In this document: positions 1-10,289 of the stretch, one piece after another
How positions within the stretch are numbered: position 1 is the first letter of the stretch
How the letters are laid out: every line of letters starts with the position of its first letter
NCBI GenBank assembly: GCA_030704615.1
Contig: CM060732.1
Location: forward strand, 56,341,053 to 56,405,052
Length of the DNA: 64,000 nt
Origin: Takakia lepidozioides
Lineage: Eukaryota; Streptophyta; Takakiopsida; Takakiales; Takakiaceae
Direction of reading: 5' to 3'
Translations under genes and position numbers: made by a program
The notes under the pieces: model-generated
What the model was told of the DNA's origin: nothing
The model's input: the letters and a program-made list of their open reading frames with translations, nothing else
Database searches by the model: none

Positions 1-15
1 AGGCCTCATATACAA

Positions 16-1103
16 AACGGAAATGCGGCGCCGCATTTCCGTTCTAGAATGTCGGAAGGTGCGACTCGGACGGAAATGCGGTGCCGCATTTCTGTTCCCG
101 TTATTCACGATTTTCAGTCAGAACGGAAATGCGGTAGCGCATTTCCGTTCTGTAGAGTATTAAGGTCTGACCCTGGCGGAAATGCGGTGCCGCATTTTCG
201 TTCCACAGCTCCATGCCTGACATACAAAACGGAAATGCGGCGCCGCATTTCCGTTTTGGAATGTCGAAAGGTGCGACTCCGACGGAAATGCGGTACCGCA
301 TTTCAGTTCCGATGTTTCACGATTTTTCATCAGAACGGAAATGCGGTGCCGCATTTGCGTTCTGGAATGTTGGGAGGTGCGACTCGGATGGAAATGCGCT
401 GCCGCATTTCAGTTCCGATGGTTCACGATTTTCAGTCAGAACGGAAATGCGGTACCGCATTTCCGTTCTGGATAGTATGAATGTCTCAAGCGGTCGGAAT
501 TGCACTCGGCTCCATGCATCAGATACAAAATGGAAATGCGGCGCTGCATTTCCGTTCTGGAATGTCGGAAAGTGCGACTCGGACGGAAATGCGGTGCCGC
601 ATTTCTGTTCCCGTTGTTCATAATTCTCAATCAGAACGGAAATACGGTACCGCATTTCCGTTCCACCTTCACATACCGTGCTTGTTGGATGGAAATGCGT
701 TACCGCATTTCCGTTCTGGAGAGTATGAATGTCTTGTGAGGACGGAAATGTGGTGCAGCATTTCTATCCCTCAGCTCCATGCGTCAGATATAAAACGGAA
801 ATGTTGCGCCGTATTTCTGTTCTGGTATGTCGGAAGGTGCGACTGTAACGGAAATGCGGTGCCGCATTTCTGTTCCCGTTGTTCATAATTCTCAATCAGA
901 ACGGAAATGCGGTACTGAAAGGAAATGCGGTACCGCATTTCCGTACCACCTTCACATACCGTGCTTGCTGGATGGAAATGCGTTACCGCATTTCCGTTTT
1001 GGAGAGTATAAAGGTTTCCCCCGGACGGAAACTGGGTGCCGCATTTCCGTCGCTCTGGTGCATGACCAAGATGTAATACGGGAATGCGGCGCCGTATTTC
1101 CGT
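16..1103. repeat. 53-bp tandem satellite with a palindromic core
   Basis: About 20 copies of a near-perfect palindrome (GGAAATGCGG followed by its inverted complement, usually with a YR centre) recur at starts 18, 71, 124, 177, 230, 283, 336, 389, 442, 531, 584, 637, 690, 743, 796, 849, 902/920, 973, 1026 and 1080. The step is almost always exactly 53 bp; exceptions are 89 (a core lost) and 18 (a partial copy). The spacers are not random: four spacer types recur in order, giving a 212-bp higher-order unit in the left half. Frames across the array read as repeats in all six phases and are not genes. It lies just upstream of a MULE transposase relic; another core copy occurs at 5372. Confidence 0.95.
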
Positions 1104-1466
1104 CCACCAGCAATCGAAAGAATCACTCGGGACGGGAAATCTGGAACCTGAATGGGTTGCATTGTTCCGAAACAACACAATTGCGGCTAGTCTTGATGAG
1201 CACAACTTGGTTGTCTGACCGTTTTAACTAACAGTACTGGCACTTGTTAGTGCGAACGTTCCTGTCTGCAGCGAGAATACTGCTGGATCCACCCTCAGGA
1301 GAAACTGTCAGGAAATGTTATTTCGTCGCCGAATCGGCCATCATTGTCATACTTACTGGCTATGGAATCACACCTCCCACCTTCATGCATGTAGCTTGAA
1401 ACAATACTTTCCACTTCAATGTGCGACTTCCAATCGTCGATGGACTCCGCATGGTGCCTGTGAGCC
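1104..1466. other. Spacer between satellite and transposase
   Basis: No gene or clear repeat seen. It probably holds the promoter or leader of the transposase gene to its right, but no promoter element is convincing. Confidence 0.4.
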
Positions 1467-1517
1467 TTGGTCTGTCGCTATACTGAACCTCGCACTTGCC
1501 AACTTCGTGCGGTGTTC

Positions 1518-4500
1518 GATGGCTCCGAATTCCTACCTATAGTTTGCTGTCCTCCGCAACTTGGGAGAGCCTGGATCCCAAACGAGGGAGGACTTTGCAG
1601 AGTGACTGAAACTTACCTTTGTTCCAAATTCAAGCTCAAACCGGGCACAGTTTATTTGGAAGAAGAAAGGAAGGATGTTCCTGGACAGGTTGACGAGACC
1701 ATTGTCGTGCTAGGTAACGACGGAGGTTGCGGAATCGAATGGCACGTACCCCCATCAGACACCATCCTGTACCGAGCTGTGGGAATGCCCATTCCCTTTC
1801 CGAATCAGTCGCTGCCCACACCATCCACAAAGGAGTCCGGAAACCGACAGGCGGCCACTGCCAACAGAGAGGTATGCAACGATAATCATTCCCGACCTGG
1901 ACCGTCAAGACCCTCCATAGCTTCTCGTGTCGACGTATTCGACATTTCCGACGAGGAAGATGATTGCATTGAGGTACCCATGTCCTCCACACGGTCGTTC
2001 AAATCCGGCATGGACGTCTCTGTAGGTGCTACGCATGTGCCCTCAAGCATAACTCCAACCCGGTCCATTGTGCAGCTCCTACGACAACATCGCCTCGATG
2101 GTTCTCGCTCCGAGCTGGCTGCTCTCGACTATGCCAAATTCCCAGTCAGAAAGGTAACGTTTCTGCCTCCCAAAGTCGATGGCAATGTCATCTTCGAGTT
2201 TCCACCTGTTTCTTCGTCAAACAAAGCCTCCGGGATGTTAACAGACATGGATCGAAAGCATGACGGACACCCCTGGTGTGTGACGAAGACCAGTAGCACG
2301 AAAATTGCTGATGGTGTTCGTGTACGATATGTCCTCTGTGCGGGGAAGCTGAGGTGCCTCAATCCCACCTGCTTCCACTTTCTCTCCAAAGGAGGGCGGA
2401 GAAACGAGACGGATTGGACTGACACAACGCATCATCCATTCATTGTCTCCAGCCAAGCTCCTGCGGGTTCTTTCAAGTGTGCACATTGCAAAGAACCACC
2501 GACGTGCATGTCCATGTGCAGAGCCAAGCAATATTACGTAATCCATTTGCTCCCGGACTTGACTAGAGCTTGCATACACGTTGGGGTCCACTGCCACCCC
2601 TTGGCGAGAGGCAACATGCGTGAGGCTGTGCAGGAAGCACACGACATCATAAAAGAGGAGGTGAAATTGAGCCCCGGAGCCAGACCAAAGCAGATTCAGC
2701 TGAAGGCAGCCCACAAGATTGCTCTTGGCAAATCATGTCTGAAGATGGTTCCGATCGAGAGCCCTTGACCGAAGACGAGATGCGTGACCTCTTGGAGTCC
2801 GTCTCGCACGTTTGTAGTCCGAATGTGCGGAATCACATCGTATCTTGCAAGCAAGAGTTCGGCAGGGGGTCGGACATGTACTCAATCCTGGAGGTCAAAC
2901 GAATGACTGGATATGACTACATCCAAGGTAGCAGGTTTCCAGGGCAAGGCAGCGAATCCGATCGTTGTTACATTTTCAAAATGTCGACGTGTGGGCCTGG
3001 GAGTGGAGTCGACTTGGTCACTCGCATGACAACTGGAACTTGTCGAATGCTTGGGTGATGTTTGATCACATCAAGCGAATTACAAACCATCAGTGGTGAC
3101 TATGGGTGCGCATGTTTATGACTATCACTCCAAGAGGTTCATGACGATTGCAATCTGCGAGATGAAAGGGGAGGACACACAGTCCGAGATGCATCTGTGG
3201 GAGGGCATAAACGAGCAGATGGCAAGGGCGGGATTGCCAGAGCCCAATTTCAGGGGATTCATGGCAGACAACGCTCAGGCCAACTGGGCAGCGGTGCGGC
3301 GTGTGTACGGTGAGGACCCCAATGTTCCAATGGAGGGGAAAGAGAGATCCTGTGGATTCCATTGGATGCAGAGTCTATCCCACTACACTACCAAATTTGT
3401 TGCTAGCTCATTCCAGGCTGAACACCGTGTCCTTTGTACGGCGTGGAAGGATGCACCTACATTTGATGACGCGGAGGTTAAGTTTGCTATCATCGAGGCT
3501 TGGTGGAACACGTCAGGTGCAGTGGAGACAACCAATCTGGGAGCATTGCACAGCTGGTTGGGGTGGTGGCATTTTCGGTATCGACAGTTCGGACAGTACA
3601 TGCGGGAGGTAGGCTGCTGTCATTTTTGTTCATTTGTCTTTCTGTTACGGACATTTCGATTGGTCCCTCACCATTGTTTGTGTCCTTCTAGGAGCGGTGC
3701 TTGGATTCCGACACGGACATGCCGAACACGAATATGGCAGAATCGGTCCACTCCTCCTGGCGAGCGTCTTCTGCCGCACATCTGGTGGACGTAGTGACGG
3801 CCACAACGGAGGACATCGACAGAGCAATCATGCAGCAAGCCACGTACTACAAGTTCCTGAGCGGCAAACAATGGGGCTTTGGGCCGGACAGGGAGGAATT
3901 GTTGGTACGAACAGCTTCGAGGTCCAAGAATCCACTGAAATGGGCGACAGCATTGCGAGAGAAGATCAAAGGGACGCCTCTGCACCGCAGAGGTGAACAC
4001 CTAGAGGGGGACGTCCGGACTCGCCCTGTGAGGCGGAGGATTGAAGAGGAACCCGGGTGCGAAGAGGATTCCTGGAGATCGACAGGAACATTCGGACAGC
4101 ACCTCGAGGTCCCGTCATGTTGCCGCACAATGTGTCTTCCAGCAGTGGAAGCCCAAGAAATTCCAGATCGCCGTCGCCTTCAACCGGGGATTTCGTGCGA
4201 GAAATTCCCACCACTCCCTTGCCCCAGATTCCGCCCGCTGTTATGCAGTATGGCCAAGCCATTGTGGAGACGACTGTGTCTGCATCACAGTGGATAATTG
4301 CTCGCACAAAGCCGTCGTTTCGAGGAAGGTGTTCCGCAATTCGTGTGGATACACGACAACGTTGTTTAGAGATGATAAGGAGGAATCCAGATGGGGCTGT
4401 CCCTGCTCCTACTTTTATAGGAAGATTTGTCCATGAAAAGTTTGCGGAGGCGACAACCACCCAGTTCTGGTTCTGCAGGCACGACATTATGACTTGCGTG

Positions 4501-5121
4501 TATGGAAAGCCCAAGTACGGCATACAAACAATGCCAGAGGCTCCCCCGGTGTGGCCGGTGGAACCAAGCTGCGATCTGAGTCAGGTTGAGGCCGACGCCC
4601 TTACCGCCGCAGGATTTCGGATGGTGCAGCGCACTGACGTCCCCAGACAACCATTTCCGCTTCCACAGCCTCCACCACCACCCCCTGTGAGAGCAAGAAC
4701 AATGGGACACGACAGCTCTAAGCATCCTACACACCGTTGGGGGAAACCGAAGAGGCGGCGACCTCCCTCAAAAGTGAACGAGACAAGGATGGGGAATGCA
4801 CTTCGGATGAACTGTACAATCCAGAGCTCGACAGAAGTGCCCCCACCAGGATTCGGGCGTGTGTATCAGATGGCCACGGCAGGCTCAGCTGTTCGCAATG
4901 AGGTGTACACCATCACCATTTCAGAATTACCCACCTGCAATTGCACCGACTTCCAGATCATGGCGAACAAGGGGGCATCATACTGCCCTTGCAAGCATTT
5001 GTACTACATGTACCTAAAGAGACTCCGTTGTAATTCCACAACTCATCACTTCATACATGCACCAGGGTTGAGCCCCCAGGAGGTTCACACTCTTCTGAAT
5101 ATGGATCCAGGGGACCAGTGA
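1518..5121 (+). pseudogene. MULE-type transposase with SWIM finger, broken copy 1
   Basis: Homologous along its whole length to the transposase at 58163-61721. In order: a zinc-binding N-terminal module (DGHPWC..., CxxC near 2475), the transposase core and a C-terminal SWIM finger (CNC...CPCKH, about 4936-5000). The catalytic acidic residues, by comparison with MULE transposases, are Asp at 3064 (FDHIK), Asp at 3267 (FMADN) and Glu at 3740 (NMAESVHSS). The likely start is the ATG at 1518, whose first residues resemble the other copy. The frame breaks near 1538, 2740, 3040, 3095 and 4050, so this copy is inactive. It contains one intron (3609-3691) that the other copy lacks. A proline run and a variable linker precede the SWIM finger. 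Family assignment is strong; subfamily is not resolved. Confidence 0.88.
3609..3691 (+). other. 83-bp phase-0 intron in transposase copy 1
   Basis: GT...TTCTAG boundaries. Removal joins ...YMRE to ERCLDSDTDMP in frame and restores alignment with the intronless copy 2 across the segment carrying the catalytic Glu. Confidence 0.85.
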
Positions 5122-5371
5122 GCTTGGCTTGCGGTCCCAATACAATGGTACGCCCATCCTTTTCGGATAGTAGAACTGTACTGCTGCCAGTACCTCAGAC
5201 TCTGGCCACAGAAAGGTCCGACATATGTCTTGCCTACCAGTAATATGTTTTGCTCGAACTAAGATATTACTATATCGTTCACTTGTTTCCACGTGCATGT
5301 ATTTTTGTATGTTGGAGGGTTCATGTTTTTCTGCTTTCCGAAAACTTGCTTTCCTCATTGACCTCCGACAA

Positions 5372-5490
5372 GGAAATGCGGCGCCGCATTTCCAAGTATC
5401 GTCGTAGGTACTGGTAGAGGCGGCCTTCGCCAACACCAAACCGCTCCGAAATTTCGCACGTGCCAATCCTAATGCGGCACCTTATTTCCC
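5372..5490. repeat. Satellite palindrome copies downstream of the transposase
   Basis: A 22-bp perfect palindrome at 5372-5393 has the same core as the 53-bp array at the window start; a degenerate copy lies near 5467-5490. The motif therefore sits on both sides of the transposase relic, as expected for repeats belonging to the transposon itself. Confidence 0.8.
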
Positions 5491-5731
5491 AGTTCAGTTG
5501 CAAACCTTTCCCGCCGAATACCCGAAGAAGACAGAATTGTGAAGTACTGCAGACTCTATTGGTGCAGACTCCATTGGTTCAATCGCGGCAAAAGGGTCAG
5601 CTTCATTCCAATGTTAAGGCATGTAAAACCGCGGAATACTCTATACAGGCCAGTATGCGACGTCCTTTTGCAGTGGTATACTGGATTTCCCGTTGCACGG
5701 TCACTTATTTCCATGAGCGGATCTAAAAAAC

Positions 5732-5875
5732 CATGAGCGGACTTGTTACTGACGACATATCTTCGCCGCATTACATGATCTGGAACGTCCAAAAACGGCA
5801 AGGTCAAATAAAAAACTATTATTTTAATACTTGTTTAATCTGCCGCATTTCCAAATTTGGAGGAGTCCGCTCATG
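5732..5875. mobile_element. Candidate small inverted-repeat element (MITE-like)
   Basis: An 11-bp perfect inverted repeat, CATGAGCGGAC at 5732-5742 and its complement at 5865-5875, bounds 144 bp without coding potential. A further copy of CCATGAGCGG is at 5711, and CTCATG motifs cluster at 5871-5950. No clear target duplication was found, so this could be the end of a larger element. Confidence 0.35.
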
Positions 5876-6013
5876 AAATCTGCGTATCTTAGACTTCGGC
5901 TCACCGCTCATGCGGCTCATGGCTCATGGCTCATGGTTTCTGCTCATGAAATAGTAAACCTCCTTGGCCTTGCATTTCTTGTTAGCCTTCCATGGTTGTA
6001 TCCACTCCCACTA

Positions 6014-6152
6014 TCCAATGCAATGCGGATATAACCAATCCCCATCAGGAACCATCTCAAGAGGTGGAGTCAAACATCCCATATGCCAACCTCTAGAGCA
6101 TCGTCCACACCAGCATGGTGGCTGCCCCTCTAGCAGACCCACACAACATGCA
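6014..6152 (-). pseudogene. PHD finger at the C-terminus of the gypsy polyprotein
   Basis: After GRDG and NCAPCHLPNVDG comes CMLCGSARGAATMLV and then, one frame over, CGRCSRGWHMGCLTPP followed by DGDWLYPHC. This is the Cys4-His-Cys3 spacing of a PHD zinc finger, with the first Cys of the last pair replaced by Tyr and a one-base shift after MLV. PHD fingers usually read histone H3 tails. In chromoviral gypsy elements a chromodomain occupies this position, so a PHD finger here suggests chromatin-guided integration (inference). Confidence 0.82.
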
Positions 6153-7190
6153 CCTCAAACTTGCAGGTACCACTTCCAGGTTTGGGTTAATCCTGCCATC
6201 GACATTCGGAAGGTGACATGGCGCACAATTACGCACATGGTCCTTCCAAGTTATGCCATCCCGACCCTCCAAGATCAAAACTCCTGAGGGCAACACCTCT
6301 CGAACCCTCAAAATAGTACGTCCTGCGTCCACAATCCAGGGTCGTAGGAGCAGTCTGCTGCAAATAAACATAGTCACTAGGGTTAAATCTCCGAACCCCA
6401 AGACAATATTCCCCACCTCAACGTATCACGATGTTGTGCAATGGCAAGGTTCTTGAAAGCCATGGGCATGACTTTCTTGAACAACTCTGCACGCTGATCA
6501 CATGCACTGCCCACACGTCCGGATCGTCAAGGTTGAGAACTGTAGCAGCTTCTCTACAATGGATGCAGGCAAATCTGGCTCTCGGCAAAGAGAAGAAAGT
6601 ATGGTGAGAAAGAGGCAGTGATGCTTGCTTGCTGAACCTGTACCCATGGCTAACCAGGGTACTGAAGGTCCCAATCTCCTAGGTGTCCCTTCTGCAAGCC
6701 AAACTTGCGCAAACCCCTCTTCACTGTCTGAACAACCCTCTCTGCCAAGCCATCAGCCTCAGGATGATCCCGAGAAGTGGTGCGGTGGTCTACCAATTCG
6801 TGGTCACACAAAGCCTGAAACTCCCCCAAGAACTCTCTCCCTTGGTCCGTGAATACCTCACTGGAGCACCGAATCGGCAAGTACACAATCCAAGAATGCA
6901 TACGCAGCTGCCTCACTGCCTTATCAGGCAATGGAACCATCTCGATCCACTTGGAGAAGTGCTCCACCATCACCAACACGTCTTTGTTGTGGCAATGGTC
7001 AGTGGCAACGGCCCTGCGAAGTCAAGACTCCACCTGTAGCCCAATCCCATGATCGGAAGAGGGTGCAATGTGGAGTAGGGGCATTGAATGAAGCACGCAC
7101 CCTGTCACACACCATGCACCTAGCCACAAATTGTTGCACCTCTGTGTGCATACCACGCCACCAATATTGCCCCTGCAGTAGACTATGAGT

Positions 7191-8290
7191 TGTCGCGCGG
7201 CTTTTACTCACCCATCCCTTCGCTATCCGAGGCGGGAACTCCAAGATAGAAGAGTTGGAAATCTCTCAGAAGCATCTCAGCCCGCTCAGACATCAGTCAT
7301 GACCGACCTACAGCTAGTGTATCATGGTGGGTGTTTCCTATTTGTTTTCCTTCCCGCATTCATGTTAGCTTGTTACTTACTTCCTGTTGGTATTTAATTA
7401 TCAGTTTGCTTCAGCAATCTATCGGATTCCATCAACTCATCCATTCATTCCACAGCTTCACTCAGATCTGTCTACATAGTGTGAGTATGAAGTATGTATC
7501 AGATTAATATCTATCACGTATCAGGCTGAAGCCATGGTGTCTCTATTCTGCTCTACATTACAACTCTACTTCTTGCATTCAGTCAGTATCAACACATCGT
7601 TTTTCTCCTCTTCCGTGCTCTCCCTCTTTCTCCTCAGAGATGCGCTCTCTCCGCTTCATTTCCAAGTTCTGATCCCCACCAAGTGATCCTCTTCCAGTCC
7701 CCGCTCCTCGCTTCTTCCTTTTTGTGGTTCTACCGTTTCCCCTCACTAACCGCCGTCATCCGTGAACTAACATGTTCCATTCGCAGATGTTGTTCCCCAC
7801 AGTCGTTCCCTGTCCTGCCATCCATTCCCTATGGTCGTGACAGCTGTGTCAAGCTGTGACTGGCTGTGTGAAACTGTGACTGGCTGTGCGACTGTGTTGG
7901 GCTGTGTCGGGCTGTGTCTGGCTGTGGCGGCTGTGTCGGCTGTGTTGGCTGTGACGGGCTGTGTCAAGCTGGGACTGGCTGTGTGAAACTGTGACTGGTT
8001 GTGCGATTGTGTTGGGCTGTGTCGGACTGTGTCGAGCTGTGATTGGCTGTGACGGCTGTGTCTGGCTGTGGCGGCTGTGTCGGCTGTGTCGGACTGTGAC
8101 GGGCTGTGTTGGACTGTGACAGGCTGTGTTGGCTGTGACGGGCTGTGTCGGCTGTGACGGGTTGTGTAACGCCCCCCCCCCTAAAGTGCTGCTGTCACCC
8201 TAAGGCTCCTGTTGGTCTCAGTCTGTGCAAAAATTAAGGGTACCCCATAGATCCCGTAAAAGTGCCTAAGTCCCAGATAGTCCTCTAACA
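7191..8290. mobile_element. Solo LTR (1.1 kb) inserted into the gypsy integrase
   Basis: Bounded by TGTCGCG... and ...CTCTAACA (TG...CA), flanked by the 5-bp direct repeat TGAGT at 7186-7190 and 8291-8295. Removing it rejoins the integrase zinc finger. It has no coding capacity and contains a CTGTG-rich tandem block at 7843-8166. This is a classic LTR-LTR recombination footprint of a second LTR retrotransposon. Confidence 0.85.
7843..8166. repeat. CTGTG-rich minisatellite inside the solo LTR
   Basis: About 30 imperfect 9-11-bp units of the type GCTGTGTCGG / CTGTGACTGG with strong strand asymmetry (the + strand is G/T-rich). It ends at a run of C residues near 8171. Confidence 0.85.
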
Positions 8291-8739
8291 TGAGTGCATC
8301 GCACCCCAAAATGCCCCAACTCCTCATGGGCATGCCGCACTAACCGTGCCCGCTGTGTTGGGCGAGGCACAATCCTCACTCGACCATCCTCCCACACTCG
8401 GAGCAGGTGTGTCCTCTCCCACTTGAACCTCTTGGCTCGTTGTAGGATCCGATCCCTCTCCTTGGTAGTCACAGTGGCTGCCGTGTCTCCAATGTGGAGG
8501 TAGTCCAACATAGCTGAATCCTCATGTATATCTTTGGCGTCACCTTGCTCATTGCTGGCCTTAGGGTCCTCAGACACTTGATCTACAGTCATCCCTGTTG
8601 CAGGTCCAACCTGGCCTTCCACTGCCAAGATACACAGAAATGCAGATGCATGCCATCCGGGCACCATCTCCTCGTCCATCTCACCATGCCATCGAGCTCC
8701 AGTGTCATCCTGCTAGCTCGTGCATGGATTGCGACTCAA

Positions 8740-9351
8740 CCCATCTGCATCCCGATTGACCAAACCCGGTCGATGCACAACCTGAAAGTCACTCTTGAAG
8801 GATGAGTGCCCACCGTGCAAGCTTCCCCGTAAGCTTGTCTGACTCCATCAACCACTTGAGTGGTTGATGATCCGTGACAAGGGTGAAGAGATTGTCGTAT
8901 AGATAGCACCTGAAGTGTGCCACGGCCCACACTGCTAAGCATTCTCCCTCATATGAGCTATACTTAGACTCTGTAGCGTTGTTCGAGTGGCTAGCATAAG
9001 CCACTACGAACTCTCTTCCCTCATCACCCACCTGTGTGAGCACCGCTCCAAGCCCCAGCATGCTCCAATCTGTATGCAGCTGAAAAAGACGCCCCTTGAT
9101 GGGCGCCGAGGTCAACCTCGCCTTGAGCTCTTAGAAAGCTCGTTCTTGCTCATCTTCCCACTGCCACTCCTGGTCCACCTTGGTCAGCTTGGTTAGAGCC
9201 TTTGCAATGGCACTAAATCCCTTGACAAACCGTCTATAATAGTTTGCCAACCCCATGAAAGCTCGAACTCGGCTCACATCCGTGGGGCGTGGAATCTGTG
9301 CAATGGCCTCTACCTTAGTCTGCTGTACCCCCAATCCTCCAGGATATATCA
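8740..9351 (-). pseudogene. RT thumb and RNase H of the gypsy element
   Basis: The segment 9352-9131 carries the post-RT connection (VRAFMGLANYYRRFV). From 9115 the RNase H domain follows: LFQLHTDWSMLGLGAVL, a YSSYEGECLAVWAV helix and TLVTDHQPLKWLM. It continues out of frame as VHRPGLVNRDADGLSR, the usual tail before integrase. It would degrade RNA of the RNA-DNA hybrid. Confidence 0.88.
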
Positions 9352-9897
9352 TGTGACCCAGATACTCAATCTGGTTGTGGAAAAACTTGCACTTAAGCCC
9401 AAATGGTAAGAACTGCCACTGGTATAGGCAATCATTCCCGTGCTCATTGATCCCTAGAATGTCGTCTTCTACTTATCCGCCTCCTTGATCGGCAACTGGT
9501 GATATCCGGATCGTAAATCCAAAGTGCTAAAGACCTTGGCATGCCCAATAACATCAAAGATCTCCTCTGGTGTTGGCATGACATACCTATCGGACTTGGT
9601 CTGACGATTTATAGGCTGGTAATCACCGCACATACGTCTCTCCGTCCAATTGCCATAGACATCATTCTTGGCTGGCATCACTGTGGCTGAAGCATACTCT
9701 CCACCAGATAGCTCCACCAAACCAGCCTCCCAGAGGTCCTGAGTCCTCATCTGAATCAAGGACCTCTCCATGTCACTGTATCTATAGGGTCTCCGAAAGA
9801 TTGGCGTGTCAGTGGCCAATTCAATGCGAATCTCTTGACCCTTCAGTGCTCCCAAGTCCTTCAAACTGAAGGCAAAGCAGTTCCTGTAAGCCCTCAA
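9352..9897 (-). pseudogene. Reverse transcriptase of the gypsy element, internally deleted
   Basis: The N-terminal half is clear (VFSTLDLRSGYHQLPI, and LPFGLK near 9395). At 9391/9392 the sequence jumps directly from LPFGLK to CKFFHNQIEYLGH, which in intact gypsy RTs are separated by roughly 60-70 residues containing the YxDD catalytic box. The box is therefore absent. Two TAG codons just before the junction (EADK*K and F*GINEHG) stand where related elements have Trp. Confidence 0.9.
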
Positions 9898-10289
9898 AAA
9901 CTGCCGTATACGTCGTTTCTCTCCTCCGGTGACTATGGGTCCAACATCAAGCTCCAGTTGTCCTCCGTGACTGCAACCTTGAGTCCAGCAGGCTTAGAGG
10001 TAGAAGACGCATCTCGTGGTTGTTATGCTGCAACCTCTTGAGCAGTGACCACTGCCTGCTCTGTCAGTGACAATGTCTCATCCTGCCCCATCATCCCATC
10101 CTTAATGACCTTCTCAACCCGACAAAAATCCCCAACCTCATCCATCACCGCCGCCTTGGCTGCCAACTCCTTCTGAACCTCGAGCACCTCCCACGTGTGC
10201 CATGGATGCAGCCTACACCTCGTGGTCCTCACCTGTTCACCCCCACTCGCTGCCTGTACCGTCTCGGTAGACAGAGAGACTATCAAGGG

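Larger units (their letters stand above)
6650..8679 (-). pseudogene. Integrase of the gypsy element, split by a solo LTR
   Basis: The zinc-binding N-terminus begins in 8679-8291 (RHAHEELGHFGVR) and continues after the LTR insertion at 7191-8290 as QGQYWWRGMHTEVQQF...CMVCD, completing an HHCC finger. The catalytic core is then visible in alternating frames: Asp in WSLDFAGPL (about 7010), Asp in VFTDQGREF (about 6800) and Glu in DHPEADGLAERV (about 6740). A GPY-like region and the PHD finger follow downstream. Confidence 0.88.

Noticed and set aside
16-1103. Regular repeats with spacers resembling a CRISPR array
   Set aside because: The spacers are not unique: four spacer types recur in a 212-bp cycle, repeats are palindromic, there are no cas genes and the DNA is eukaryotic.
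49-1231. Several 110-144-codon ORFs on both strands across the satellite
   Set aside because: They repeat the same peptide motifs in every frame because the 53-bp unit is mostly free of stops; no gene is implied.
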